A stretch of 64,000 bases of DNA from Sneathiella sp. HT1-7. GTDB lineage: Bacteria; Pseudomonadota; Alphaproteobacteria; Sneathiellales; Sneathiellaceae. The position numbers and the translations under genes were made by a program. Below the pieces are notes generated by a model. That model had not been told where the DNA came from, did not search any database, and saw only the letters and a program-made list of their open reading frames with translations. Numbering within the stretch: the stretch's first letter is position 1; each line of letters begins with the position of its first letter. The stretch is from contig NZ_JAJFZN010000001.1 of NCBI RefSeq assembly GCF_020731145.1, positions 62,001 to 126,000 on the forward strand, given 5' to 3'. Of the stretch, positions 16,739-25,131 are shown piece after piece.

Positions 16739-17677
16739 ATGGCTTTAGATCCACAGGCAAAATGGGTGCTTGATATTGCTGAAGAGAAGGGATTGCCGTC
16801 ACTTGATCAATTAACCCCAACCGAAGCTAAGGCCGCCTATGAAGAAAGAGCACTGACGTTAACTTTCAAGGATGTAGATATTGGCAAGGCAATCGATCTC
16901 GACATTCCTGGACCAATTGGCGATGTCCCCATTCGTATCTACCAGCCGGTCGGGATGACAAACTCATTGCCCGTTCTTGTGTATTATCACGGCGGTGGAT
17001 GGGTCATCGGCAGTCGCGATACCCATGACAGCCTGTGCCGCCTGATTGCGAACTCCGGCCCCTTTGTTGTTGTGTCCGTGGATTATCGCATGGGTCCGGA
17101 GCACCCATTCCCGGCAGCTGTCCAAGATTCCGTTGCGGCTCTCAATTGGACAGCAGAAAATATCGCAGAGTATAATGGCAACCCGGATAAAATTGCGGTA
17201 GGTGGCGATAGCGCGGGCGGGAATCTCTCGGCCGTCGTCTGCTTGGCCGCACTTAAAGAAAATTCCTATCTGCCGAAGTTCCAATGGCTGATCTATCCGG
17301 CGACCGATATGGAAATGACTACCCCGTCCCATGAAAAATTTGCGGAAGGATATTTTCTGACGCGTTCAATGATGGAATATTTCCAGGGCCATTATCTAAA
17401 AAACGACGCAGATAAAAAGGATTGGCGGGCGTCACCGTTACGCGCAGAAAGCCTCAAAGGCCTTCCACCTGCCCTGATTCAGACCGCCGGATTCGATCCC
17501 CTGCAGGATGAGGCAATCGCCTATGCGGAACGCATGAACAAAGAAGGTTGCGAAGCCAAGCATACCCATTATGAAGGCATGGTGCATGGCTTCATAAATC
17601 TCGGGAGTGTGGTCGATAAATCCACAGAATGCGTCAATGAAGGAGTCGCGGCACTTCGCGAAGCCTTTTCTAAATAA
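16739..17677 (+). CDS. Alpha/beta hydrolase of the HSL (family IV) esterase group
   Basis: The 312-residue protein carries the oxyanion motif YYHGGGWVIGS and the nucleophile elbow GDSAGGNLS. The rest of the triad is Asp in GFDPLQDEAIAY and His in MVHGFINL near the C-terminus. It is an esterase of the hormone-sensitive-lipase group that cleaves short-chain carboxylic esters in the cytoplasm; no signal peptide is seen. AAAGGAGACAGG just upstream is a strong ribosome site. A terminator follows its stop. Confidence 0.94.
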   Translation: MALDPQAKWVLDIAEEKGLPSLDQLTPTEAKAAYEERALTLTFKDVDIGKAIDLDIPGPIGDVPIRIYQPVGMTNSLPVLVYYHGGGWVIGSRDTHDSLCRLIANSGPFVVVSVDYRMGPEHPFPAAVQDSVAALNWTAENIAEYNGNPDKIAVGGDSAGGNLSAVVCLAALKENSYLPKFQWLIYPATDMEMTTPSHEKFAEGYFLTRSMMEYFQGHYLKNDADKKDWRASPLRAESLKGLPPALIQTAGFDPLQDEAIAYAERMNKEGCEAKHTHYEGMVHGFINLGSVVDKSTECVNEGVAALREAFSK

Positions 17678-17697
17678 CCACGCCACAGCGCATAAAG

Positions 17698-17722
17698 AAA
17701 GGGGCCAATAGGCCCCTTTTTT
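17698..17722. terminator. Bidirectional terminator between esterase and iron-binding protein genes
   Basis: AAAGGGGCC (17698-17706), loop AATA, GGCCCCTTT (17711-17719) plus three further Ts. The A- and T-rich flanks allow termination in both directions, which fits the convergent genes on either side. Confidence 0.9.
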
Positions 17723-17740
17723 ATTCGTATCGACTAAATT

Positions 17741-18766
17741 TTAGCGCCAGCCAACGCGGTCGAAAATCTTGACGGCTTCTGTCTGAGCGTCCGCGACTTT
17801 ATCAAGACCAACTTCGTCCGCCTTGAATTCGCCCCAGCTTTCAACTGTTTCATCCAGCTCTACGCCGGATTTAACCGGAAATTCATAGTTGGTGGAGGCA
17901 TAGAATTCCTGAGCCTTTGTATCGGAAAGATATTCGATCAACTTAACCGCAGCTTCCTTGTTTTTCGCCGACTTTGTAACACCCGCGCCGGAAATATTGA
18001 AATGCGCACCGCGCCCGTCTTGGTTCGGCCAGAACATAGCTACCTTTTTAGTGGCATCCAGCTGAACCGCATCATCAGAATTCTGCATGGCACCATAGTA
18101 ATAAGTGTTTGCAATCGCGATGTCACATTCGCCAGCTGCAACCGCTTTAATCTGGTCACGATCACCACCCTGAGGTTTGCGAGCGAGATTGTCCTTAATG
18201 CCCTGAGCCCATTTTTCTGCAGCTTCCGCTCCGTTATGAACGACGAGTGAGGCCAACAGTGATTGGTTATAGGCATTGCTGGAAGAACGGACGCAAATAC
18301 GGCCCTTCCATTTCGGGTCAGCCAGATCCTCATATGTCGAAAGCTCAGACGGTTTCACACGATCTTTCGAATAGAAAATGACGCGGCTTCTTGCTGACAG
18401 CCCAAACCATTCTCCGGCCGGATCGCGATAGTGAGCCGGAATATTTGCATCCAATTTTTCTGACTCAATTGGCTGCAACACGCCTGCAGCCTTATGTGCT
18501 GCAATACGGCTGATATCAACGGTCAGAACGGCATCAGCGGGACTGTTCATTCCCTCAGACTTCAACCGCTCCAGCATGCCTTTTTTGGCAAACACAACAT
18601 TTACCTTGATGTTATTGTCCTTCTCAAACTCGTCAAGAATCGGACGGATCAGGCTTTCCTGCCGTGTGGAATATAGATTTACCTCTTCCGCCGAGAGCGC
18701 AGGCGTCGCCATGGAAGTCATAGCAACGGCCGCCAAGGCAAGGGAGGCAGTATATTTCAAGCGCAT
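17741..18766 (-). CDS. Fe(3+) ABC transporter substrate-binding protein (FutA/FbpA type)
   Basis: The 341-residue protein has a signal peptide (basic start, hydrophobic stretch, cleavage near PALSA), then EEVNLYSTRQESLIRPIL, typical of iron-binding proteins of the FutA/FbpA group. The tyrosine run IANTYYYGAM corresponds to the iron ligands of this family. It captures ferric iron in the periplasm for an ABC importer. No permease or ATPase gene is beside it, so they must be elsewhere or the gene is an orphan. A Fur-box-like sequence lies 15 bp upstream. Confidence 0.92.
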   Translation of the reverse strand: MRLKYTASLALAAVAMTSMATPALSAEEVNLYSTRQESLIRPILDEFEKDNNIKVNVVFAKKGMLERLKSEGMNSPADAVLTVDISRIAAHKAAGVLQPIESEKLDANIPAHYRDPAGEWFGLSARSRVIFYSKDRVKPSELSTYEDLADPKWKGRICVRSSSNAYNQSLLASLVVHNGAEAAEKWAQGIKDNLARKPQGGDRDQIKAVAAGECDIAIANTYYYGAMQNSDDAVQLDATKKVAMFWPNQDGRGAHFNISGAGVTKSAKNKEAAVKLIEYLSDTKAQEFYASTNYEFPVKSGVELDETVESWGEFKADEVGLDKVADAQTEAVKIFDRVGWR

Positions 18767-18780
18767 TTTAGATCCTCATC

Positions 18781-18799
18781 GATAATGAATATTATTCTC
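18781..18799. promoter_or_regulatory. Fur-box-like operator upstream of the iron-binding protein gene
   Basis: GATAATGAATATTATTCTC matches 15 of 19 positions of the classic Fur box. It ends 15 bp before the start codon of the iron-binding protein gene, so a bound repressor would block transcription or initiation. Alphaproteobacteria also use Irr and RirA; which regulator binds is open. Confidence 0.6.
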
Positions 18800-18873
18800 A
18801 ATTAGCAGGGAGTCTTAAACCGGAAATGCAGCAATTGCAAGTCATTCTGACTTTCAATATTATATAATATGCG

Positions 18874-18902
18874 AAAAAATACGGAGGCAAAATTGCCTCC
18901 GT
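18874..18902 (-). terminator. Terminator after the omega-aminotransferase gene
   Basis: ACGGAGGCAA (18881-18890) and TTGCCTCCGT (18893-18902) form a perfect ten-base stem. On the minus strand it is followed by ATTTTTT. It ends the aminotransferase transcript and insulates the iron gene's promoter region. Confidence 0.88.
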
Positions 18903-18957
18903 CCAGTACTCATAAATATAAAACCCGATGCGATCGAAAGGAAGGATGGCTAATTCC

Positions 18958-20286
18958 TCAGGCCACCTCTTTCAACACAGTACGTAACGTGTCAAAGATT
19001 TGATCGATATGGCTTTTTTCAACAATTAGCGGCGGCGAAAGTGCGATAATGTCCCCCGTCGTGCGTATCATCAGACCCTTTTCATAACATTTGATGAAGG
19101 CTTCATATGCCCGCGCCGTGGGCTTATCGGGAATGGGCTCCAATTCGATCGCGCCGATTAGTCCGAGATTGCGCAAATCAATGACATTGGGAACACCCTT
19201 AAGTGAGTGCAGGGCATCTTCCCAATAGGATGCAATCTCGTTCGCCCGTTCAAAAAGGTTGTCCTCCTTATAACAGTCAAGTGTTGCGAGGGCGGCGGCG
19301 GCGGCAACCGGGTGACCGGAATAGGTATAGCCGTGAAACAGCTCAATCATATTGTCCGGTCCGGTCATAAAGGCATCGTAAATATCTTTTGAACAGACAA
19401 CACCGCCCATCGGGATCGTGCCACTGGTAAGCCCTTTTGCAAGCGTAACCAGGTCGGGTTTAACGCCGAAAAAATCGGTCGCAAAGGGCGCGCCAAGTCG
19501 CCCAAAACCTGTGATCACCTCATCAAAGATCAGCAGGATACCATGCTTGTCGCAAATCTTCCGAAGCCGCTCCAAATATCCTTTTGGCGGCAGGATAACG
19601 CCGGTTGAACCCGCAACCGGCTCAACAATGACAGCCGCGATAGTAGAAGCGTCATGCAGCGTTACCAGCCGCTCAAGCTCATCGGCAAGCTCCGCGCCAT
19701 GCTCGGGCTGGCCGCGGGAAAAGGCATTCTTTTCCGGGAGATGAGTATGCGGAATGTGATCCACGCCTGTCAGCATTGTACCAAACGTCCGTCGGTTTGC
19801 GACAATGCCACCAACGGAAATGCCGCCAAAGCCGGTTCCGTGATATCCTCGCTCCCTTCCGATCAGGCGGGTCCGGGTACCTTCTCCACGTGCGCGGTGA
19901 TATGCCAACGCAATTTTAAGCGCCGTGTCGACTGATTCAGATCCGGAATTCGTGAAGAACATATGATCCAGACCACTTGGGAACATCCCGGTGACGCGCG
20001 CGGCCAGTTCAAAAATTTTCGGATGGCCCATCTGAAATGAGGGCGCATAGTCCAGTTCCGCTATCTGCTGACTGACGGCATTGACGACACGCGGGTCGCC
20101 ATGGCCTGCATTACAGCACCAGAGCCCTGATGTACCATCAAGGATCGATTGCCCCTCGGCATTTTTGTAAAACATCCCCTTGGCACCAACAAGCATGCGA
20201 GGGTTCGATTTGAACTGCCTGTTTGCCGTGAAAGGCATCCAAAAGGCGTCGAGGTTGTTTGGACTTGAAGCGGCGGTATCAGACAT
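18958..20286 (-). CDS. Class III aminotransferase (omega-amino acid:pyruvate type)
   Basis: The chosen ATG at 20286 is preceded by GGGAG and gives 442 residues; the frame stays open to 20343. It is a PLP fold-type I class III aminotransferase with WMPFTANRQFK, DGTSGLWCCNAGHG, FFTNSGSESVDTALKIA, the FDEVITGFGRLG cofactor Asp and the LAKGLTSG catalytic lysine. The closest group is beta-alanine/omega-amino acid:pyruvate transaminases, which use beta-alanine, putrescine-type amines or similar donors. The divergent PuuR-like regulator beside it supports polyamine or omega-amino-acid catabolism. Confidence 0.92.
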   Translation of the reverse strand: MSDTAASSPNNLDAFWMPFTANRQFKSNPRMLVGAKGMFYKNAEGQSILDGTSGLWCCNAGHGDPRVVNAVSQQIAELDYAPSFQMGHPKIFELAARVTGMFPSGLDHMFFTNSGSESVDTALKIALAYHRARGEGTRTRLIGRERGYHGTGFGGISVGGIVANRRTFGTMLTGVDHIPHTHLPEKNAFSRGQPEHGAELADELERLVTLHDASTIAAVIVEPVAGSTGVILPPKGYLERLRKICDKHGILLIFDEVITGFGRLGAPFATDFFGVKPDLVTLAKGLTSGTIPMGGVVCSKDIYDAFMTGPDNMIELFHGYTYSGHPVAAAAALATLDCYKEDNLFERANEIASYWEDALHSLKGVPNVIDLRNLGLIGAIELEPIPDKPTARAYEAFIKCYEKGLMIRTTGDIIALSPPLIVEKSHIDQIFDTLRTVLKEVA

Positions 20287-20401
20287 ATTGAAGCACTCCC
20301 GGATAATAGTTTCATCGACATTATCCGGGTTATTTATTTGCACAAGATGAAAAATAAATCTCTGTTTTCTGAGGATTCATCGTTGTCATGATGATGTTTA
20401 T

Positions 20402-20417
20402 GTTTAAAAATCTAAAC
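20402..20417. promoter_or_regulatory. Palindrome in the aminotransferase/regulator intergenic region
   Basis: GTTTAAAAATCTAAAC has five perfect outer base pairs (GTTTA/TAAAC) and lies between the divergent genes if the regulator starts at 20448. It is a plausible operator for the PuuR-like repressor, but there is only one copy and no binding evidence. Confidence 0.4.
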
Positions 20418-20447
20418 ACTATGGCGAATCATGGGAAAACTATAATG

Positions 20448-20996
20448 ATGGACTTTGATCTTGGCGCACGGTTGCGCAGCCTAAGAGAGCAGCATGGCCT
20501 ATCCCAGCGCGAACTTGCAAAAAGGGCCGGCGTGACCAATGGAACCATTTCCATGATAGAACAGAACCGGACAAGCCCTGCTGTTGGTTCGCTCAAGAAA
20601 GTACTGGACGGTTTTCCGGTCGGCCTTGCTGATTTCTTTGCAAATGACTTTTCATCTCGCCGCAAAATTTTTTATGAACGCGACGAGTTGACGACTATTT
20701 CCGAGGGAAATATCTCTTATCGGCAGGTCGGGCGCGATCTTACCGGGAAAGCTTTGCAGGTTTTACATGAAATCTACTCTCCCGGCGCTGACACGGGACG
20801 AAACATGTTATCCCATCAGGGGGAGGAAGCCGGTGTCATTGTCAAAGGCAGATTAGAGGTAACCGTTGGCGCGGATAAGAAGGTTCTCAAGGCCGGTGAT
20901 GCCTATTACTTCGAAAGCCACCGCCCGCACCGATTCCGCGCGTTAGGTGAAGAAGAAGTCGTCGTCGTCAGCGCCTGCACACCACCGAGCTTTTAA
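20448..20996 (+). CDS. XRE-family regulator with cupin domain (PuuR-like)
   Basis: The protein has an N-terminal helix-turn-helix (LGARLRSLREQHGLSQREL, then AGVTNGTISMIEQNRTSPAV) and a C-terminal cupin (VIVKGRLEVTV, AGDAYYFESHRPHRF). This is the layout of PuuR, the putrescine-utilisation repressor, in which the cupin senses the inducer. The frame opens at 20388 with several early ATGs. I chose 20448 (182 residues) because family members begin just before LGARL and the palindrome at 20402-20417 then lies outside the gene. It is divergent from the omega-aminotransferase and probably controls it. Confidence 0.88.
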   Translation: MDFDLGARLRSLREQHGLSQRELAKRAGVTNGTISMIEQNRTSPAVGSLKKVLDGFPVGLADFFANDFSSRRKIFYERDELTTISEGNISYRQVGRDLTGKALQVLHEIYSPGADTGRNMLSHQGEEAGVIVKGRLEVTVGADKKVLKAGDAYYFESHRPHRFRALGEEEVVVVSACTPPSF

Positions 20997-20998
20997 GA

Positions 20999-22066
20999 TT
21001 AAAGCGGTGTATCAATACCGATAGCTACCTCAATCGAAGCTAAATTGTCCTCCCGCAATTTGCGCGCGAGGCCTTTCGCAATTTCCACTGCAACATAAGG
21101 GCCCCTATAAACCATTGCACTATAGAGCTGCAGAAGTGAGGCCCCTGCCCGGATACGTGCATAGGCATCTTCCGCGCTTTGAATACCACCGACCCCGACA
21201 ATGGGTAACTTACCCCCGGTTGCCTGATACATGTCCTTCAACACAGCAAGGGAGATATGTTTCAGCGGCTGACCACTCAACCCACCTGTTTCAGATTTTT
21301 GCGGACTCCGCAGGCTTTCGGGCCGGGTAATCGTCGTATTGCTGATAACCAACCCGTCGATTTGATGATCGAGCACTGCTGCCGCGATATCCGCCTTGTC
21401 AGCGTCGGTCAGGTCCGGTGCGATTTTAAGGAGAATTGGAAAGAAGGCTGTTCCCTCCGCTACCATGCCTCGCCGTTTTTCACTGATCCTTCCGAGCAAA
21501 TCTTCCAGTTCCGCCCGTCCCTGAAGCGCCCGAAGGCCCGGCGTATTGGGCGAAGAGATATTGACAGTCACATAGTTTGCTCGCGGAGCAAGTTTTTCCA
21601 TGCCCATTACGTAATCCGCGATCCGGTCCCTGCTGTCCTTATTCGCCCCAAGGTTCGCGCCAACAATCAGGGAGGAAGGCTTATTGGCAAAGTTCCGCGC
21701 GGCCTCTTCCAGGCCTTTGTTATTAAATCCGAGCCGATTGATCACCGCCTCGTCGTCTGTAAGGCGAAAAATCCTGGGCTTGGGATTGCCCGGCTGCGGC
21801 TGCGGGGTAATGCTTCCGGCTTCCAAAAAACCAAACCCAAGCCCGGATAGGGCTGTTAGCGCCTCCCCATTCTTATCATATCCCGCCGCGAGTCCGATAG
21901 GATTGGGAAAGTTAAGACCAAAAACCTTGCTTTCGAGGATGGGGTCGACCGTGTTGTCTACGCGTGGCAGCAGTCCATTCTTCAGCGCCCGGATCGACAG
22001 GTTATGCGCCTTCTCAGCCTCAAATGCGAAAAGAAACGGTCGCAGAATTTGATAAAAATTGCCCAA
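20999..22066 (-). CDS. pyrD: Dihydroorotate dehydrogenase (quinone), class 2
   Basis: The 355-residue enzyme is membrane-associated class 2 PyrD. It has the N-terminal helix that docks to the membrane (FYQILRPFLFAFEAEKAH), GLAAGYDKNGEA, FGFLEAGSITPQPQPGNPKP, and the catalytic serine in VNISSPNTPGLR. It oxidises dihydroorotate to orotate in pyrimidine synthesis, passing electrons to ubiquinone. The start is a TTG three bases after the stop of the DUF952 gene, with GGAG inside the end of that gene, so the two are coupled. It ends 2 bp from the convergent PuuR-like gene. Confidence 0.96.
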   Translation of the reverse strand: MGNFYQILRPFLFAFEAEKAHNLSIRALKNGLLPRVDNTVDPILESKVFGLNFPNPIGLAAGYDKNGEALTALSGLGFGFLEAGSITPQPQPGNPKPRIFRLTDDEAVINRLGFNNKGLEEAARNFANKPSSLIVGANLGANKDSRDRIADYVMGMEKLAPRANYVTVNISSPNTPGLRALQGRAELEDLLGRISEKRRGMVAEGTAFFPILLKIAPDLTDADKADIAAAVLDHQIDGLVISNTTITRPESLRSPQKSETGGLSGQPLKHISLAVLKDMYQATGGKLPIVGVGGIQSAEDAYARIRAGASLLQLYSAMVYRGPYVAVEIAKGLARKLREDNLASIEVAIGIDTPL

Positions 22067-22069
22067 CTG

Positions 22070-22411
22070 CTATTCCAGCTCCGGAAAAATATGAAGATTA
22101 TCTGGGCCGAGTGGTAAATCCACGACCTCTTTCACCAGGGCGGGATCAAGCGGACCGTATAGATGCGGAAACATAATTCCACCACGCGCTGATTCCCATT
22201 TCAGATCATCGCCCAGAAGATCGGCATCAATCGATATCAAGAGCAGGTTTCCAGCGCCCGCTCTGTGCTTTGCCGCACTTTCGGCAACAGTCTGCCGCGT
22301 TGAAAAATGAATAAAACCATCCGCTTTATCTGCGGCTGTGCCTTCGTAGACACCGGTTTCCAGTGCCGACTGCCAATCCGCCTTGTCCGCCATATGATAA
22401 ATTACTGTCAT
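22070..22411 (-). CDS. DUF952 family protein
   Basis: This 113-residue protein matches DUF952, with YHMADKADWQ at the start, DGFIHFSTRQTV and FPHLYGPLDPALV near the end. The family resembles a small enzyme fold with conserved His residues, but its function is unknown. It is directly upstream of pyrD with a 3-base gap, an arrangement I recall as recurrent in alphaproteobacteria. Nothing indicates a role in pyrimidine synthesis beyond co-transcription. Confidence 0.88.
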   Translation of the reverse strand: MTVIYHMADKADWQSALETGVYEGTAADKADGFIHFSTRQTVAESAAKHRAGAGNLLLISIDADLLGDDLKWESARGGIMFPHLYGPLDPALVKEVVDLPLGPDNLHIFPELE

Positions 22412-22574
22412 GTCAGCTTTCCATCCTCAGTTCCGCCGCATAACTACAGGATGGCTAAACTTTTGAGAAGCGAAAACAACTATCTGTGATGGAGGTCGCT
22501 AGCACAGCGCTTGCCTATATCGACTTTTATCTGATAGAAATTTTGGACTGCAAGATAATGAAGGTGCTTCAAAC

Positions 22575-23420
22575 ATGGCTGGTGTTTTTTTCTACAATGG
22601 TGACTGGTATGATGAAAGCCCGCGGGTAACCGGCCCGATGGATCATGCTTTCTGGATGTCCTCAACAGTTTTTGACGGCGCACGGTCTTTTCAGGGGATG
22701 GCCCCAGACTTAGATAAACATTGCGCCCGTCTGGCTCGCTCGGCCAGAGCGCTCGGGTTTGAGCCAACCATGGAAACCGAGGAGGTGATCGATCTTTGCA
22801 AGCAGGCTGTTCGCAAGCTGCCCAAGGAATCAGAGCTTTATATCCGCCCGATGTATTTCGCCCGTGATGGATTTATTGATCCGGAGCCGGATAGCGCCGA
22901 ATTTATCCTCGCCGTTTATGATAGCCCTATGCCGGAGGCCGACGGCTTTTCTGCCCATTTTGCGAAGGAACGACGCCCCGCGCGGGACATGGCCCCGACG
23001 GATGCCAAGGCGTCTTGCCTCTATCCGAATTCCGGCCGCGCAGTTGCTGCGGCGCGTAAAGCCGGTTTCGATAACGCGATCCTGATGGATGCAAATGACA
23101 ATGTGGCGGAATTTGCCACCGCGAATATCTGGACTGTTAAAGACGGTGTTGCCTTTACGCCCGCCGCGACAGGATGTTTCCTTGCCGGCATAACGCGGGC
23201 GCGGGTGAAAATTCTGGCGGATGCTGCGGGAATCGAGGTTCAGGAAACTTTCATGTCACGCGAAGATGTTATGACAGCGGATGAAATCTTCAACAGTGGC
23301 AATTTTGGCAAGATCATGCCGGTTACCCGCATCGAGGATCGCGAGCTACAGCCCGGCCCTGTCGCCATGAAGCTGCGTGCAATGTATATGGACTTCGCCC
23401 GCGACAGCCAGCTTTTCTAG
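22575..23420 (+). CDS. Class IV aminotransferase (branched-chain or D-amino acid type)
   Basis: The 281-residue protein is a fold-type IV PLP enzyme. It has FWMSSTVFDGARSFQG, the YIRPMYFARDG segment, the lysine in TDAKASCLYPNS, and NVAEFATANIWTVKDG with the conserved Glu. Annotation would usually be branched-chain amino acid aminotransferase, moving amino groups between Leu/Ile/Val and 2-oxoglutarate. It is shorter than classical IlvE (about 310 residues), so D-amino-acid or other transamination is possible. It is convergent with lysK, 15 bp apart. Confidence 0.88.
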   Translation: MAGVFFYNGDWYDESPRVTGPMDHAFWMSSTVFDGARSFQGMAPDLDKHCARLARSARALGFEPTMETEEVIDLCKQAVRKLPKESELYIRPMYFARDGFIDPEPDSAEFILAVYDSPMPEADGFSAHFAKERRPARDMAPTDAKASCLYPNSGRAVAAARKAGFDNAILMDANDNVAEFATANIWTVKDGVAFTPAATGCFLAGITRARVKILADAAGIEVQETFMSREDVMTADEIFNSGNFGKIMPVTRIEDRELQPGPVAMKLRAMYMDFARDSQLF

Positions 23421-23435
23421 ATAAGGAAGCAGGCG

Positions 23436-25025
23436 CTATGCCGCACCCAAATCCTCCCCCGCCAGAACACGCTCGATAAGTTGAATGGTTTCCTTCACTC
23501 CATAAAGGGCGATGAAGGAACCCATCCGCGGGCCTTGTGATTGCCCGAGCAGGGTTTCATAAAGCGCCTTGAACCAATCGCGCAGGTTTTCAAATTCGTT
23601 TTCATTACCGACATTGAAGACCTCATTTTGGATATCCGCTGCCTCTGCACCGTCGGGCAACTCTTTTAGCAATGCAACGAGCTGTTCCAGAGCCTTACGT
23701 TCTTTCTCCGTCGGCAGTCGGTACTGCTTTGTCGGTTTCACAAAATCATGATAATAAGCGATCGCATAGCCAACGAGCTTATCAAGCTCCGGATTGGTCT
23801 CCGGCGTCGCGCCGTCCACATAGCGAGAGATGAATCCCCACAGCACAGAGGGTTCATGCGCGTTCACGACCGCCGCCAAGTTAAGCAGAATGCCAAAGGT
23901 AATCGGCAGGCCTTCGCTCGGCGGATGTCCTGAATGAATATGCCAAACCGGGTTGGCATATTTTTGTTTCGCTTCCTGCTCTGAATATTTCCCGAGGAAC
24001 GTAAAATACTCATCAACTGCCTTTGGGATCACATCGAAATGCAGCCGCTTTGCCTTCTTCGGATTCTGGTACATGTAAAGTGACAGACTTTCGGGTGACG
24101 CATATTTCAGCCATTCCTCAATGGTGATGCCATTGCCCTTTGACTTTGATATTTTCTTCCCCTCCTGATCGAGGAAAAGTTCGTAGTTAAAGCCTTCCGG
24201 CGGCTTTTTGCCCATAATCCGGACAATCTTGCTGGACAGGGTCACACTGTCGATCAAGTCCTTACCCGCCATTTCATAATCAACGTCAAGAGCATGCCAG
24301 CGCATCGCCCAATCTACCTTCCATTGAAGCTTGCAATGACCGCCAGTGACGGGGACGGATACGTCTTCGCCTGTTTCCGGGTCCTTATAGGTAACGGTTC
24401 CGGCCGCTTCATCCCGCGCAATAACTGGTACCTGTAGAACCTCTCCCGTGCGAGGGCAGATCGGCAGGAAAGGGGAATAAGTTGCACGCCGTTCCGGCCC
24501 CAATGTCGGCAGAATCACATTAATGATCGCGTCATAATGTTTCAGTACGAGCATCAAACTCTCATCGAACTCGCCAGACTTATAGCATTCGGTAGAGGAA
24601 CGGAACTCATACTCAAACCCGAACTGATCGAGAAAAGCCTTCAGGCGAGCATTATTATGTTCGCCAAAACTGTTATGTGTTCCAAATGGATCCGGCACCT
24701 GTGTCAGCGGCTTATTCAGATTGGCCGAGAGCAGTTCCTGGTTCGGAACATTGTCCGGTACTTTACGAAGTCCGTCCATATCGTCAGAAAAGGCGATCAG
24801 CCGCGTCGGAATGTCCGAGAGGATACTAAAGGCGTGTCGCACCATAGACGTCCGCGCCACTTCCCCAAACGTACCTATATGTGGCAGGCCAGACGGACCG
24901 TATCCGGTCTCGAACAACACATAACCTTTTTCCGGTGCTTTCTTCGCATAGCGATCCACAAGTTTTTTTGCCTCGACAAAAGCCCAGGAGTTGCTCGATA
25001 GTGCAATTTCCGCGTCCGATGACAT
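23436..25025 (-). CDS. lysK: Class I lysyl-tRNA synthetase
   Basis: The 529-residue enzyme is the archaeal-type class I LysRS found in alphaproteobacteria and spirochaetes. The HIGH signature appears as LPHIGTFGE near residue 53 and the KMSKS loop as [10 protein letters not shown] near residue 290. It charges tRNA-Lys with lysine. GAGG five bases before the ATG supports the start. The length is normal and nothing looks broken. No class II lysS is in the window. Confidence 0.96.
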   Translation of the reverse strand: MSSDAEIALSSNSWAFVEAKKLVDRYAKKAPEKGYVLFETGYGPSGLPHIGTFGEVARTSMVRHAFSILSDIPTRLIAFSDDMDGLRKVPDNVPNQELLSANLNKPLTQVPDPFGTHNSFGEHNNARLKAFLDQFGFEYEFRSSTECYKSGEFDESLMLVLKHYDAIINVILPTLGPERRATYSPFLPICPRTGEVLQVPVIARDEAAGTVTYKDPETGEDVSVPVTGGHCKLQWKVDWAMRWHALDVDYEMAGKDLIDSVTLSSKIVRIMGKKPPEGFNYELFLDQEGKKISKSKGNGITIEEWLKYASPESLSLYMYQNPKKAKRLHFDVIPKAVDEYFTFLGKYSEQEAKQKYANPVWHIHSGHPPSEGLPITFGILLNLAAVVNAHEPSVLWGFISRYVDGATPETNPELDKLVGYAIAYYHDFVKPTKQYRLPTEKERKALEQLVALLKELPDGAEAADIQNEVFNVGNENEFENLRDWFKALYETLLGQSQGPRMGSFIALYGVKETIQLIERVLAGEDLGAA

Positions 25026-25131
25026 TATAAACCTCGTTGGAAGAAGGGATCACTAGAAAGCGCGGAATGTAGGCGCACAAACAGGTGCCGTCAACGATCG
25101 CAAGGCAAATTTGCATGCGCAAATGGGAAAA

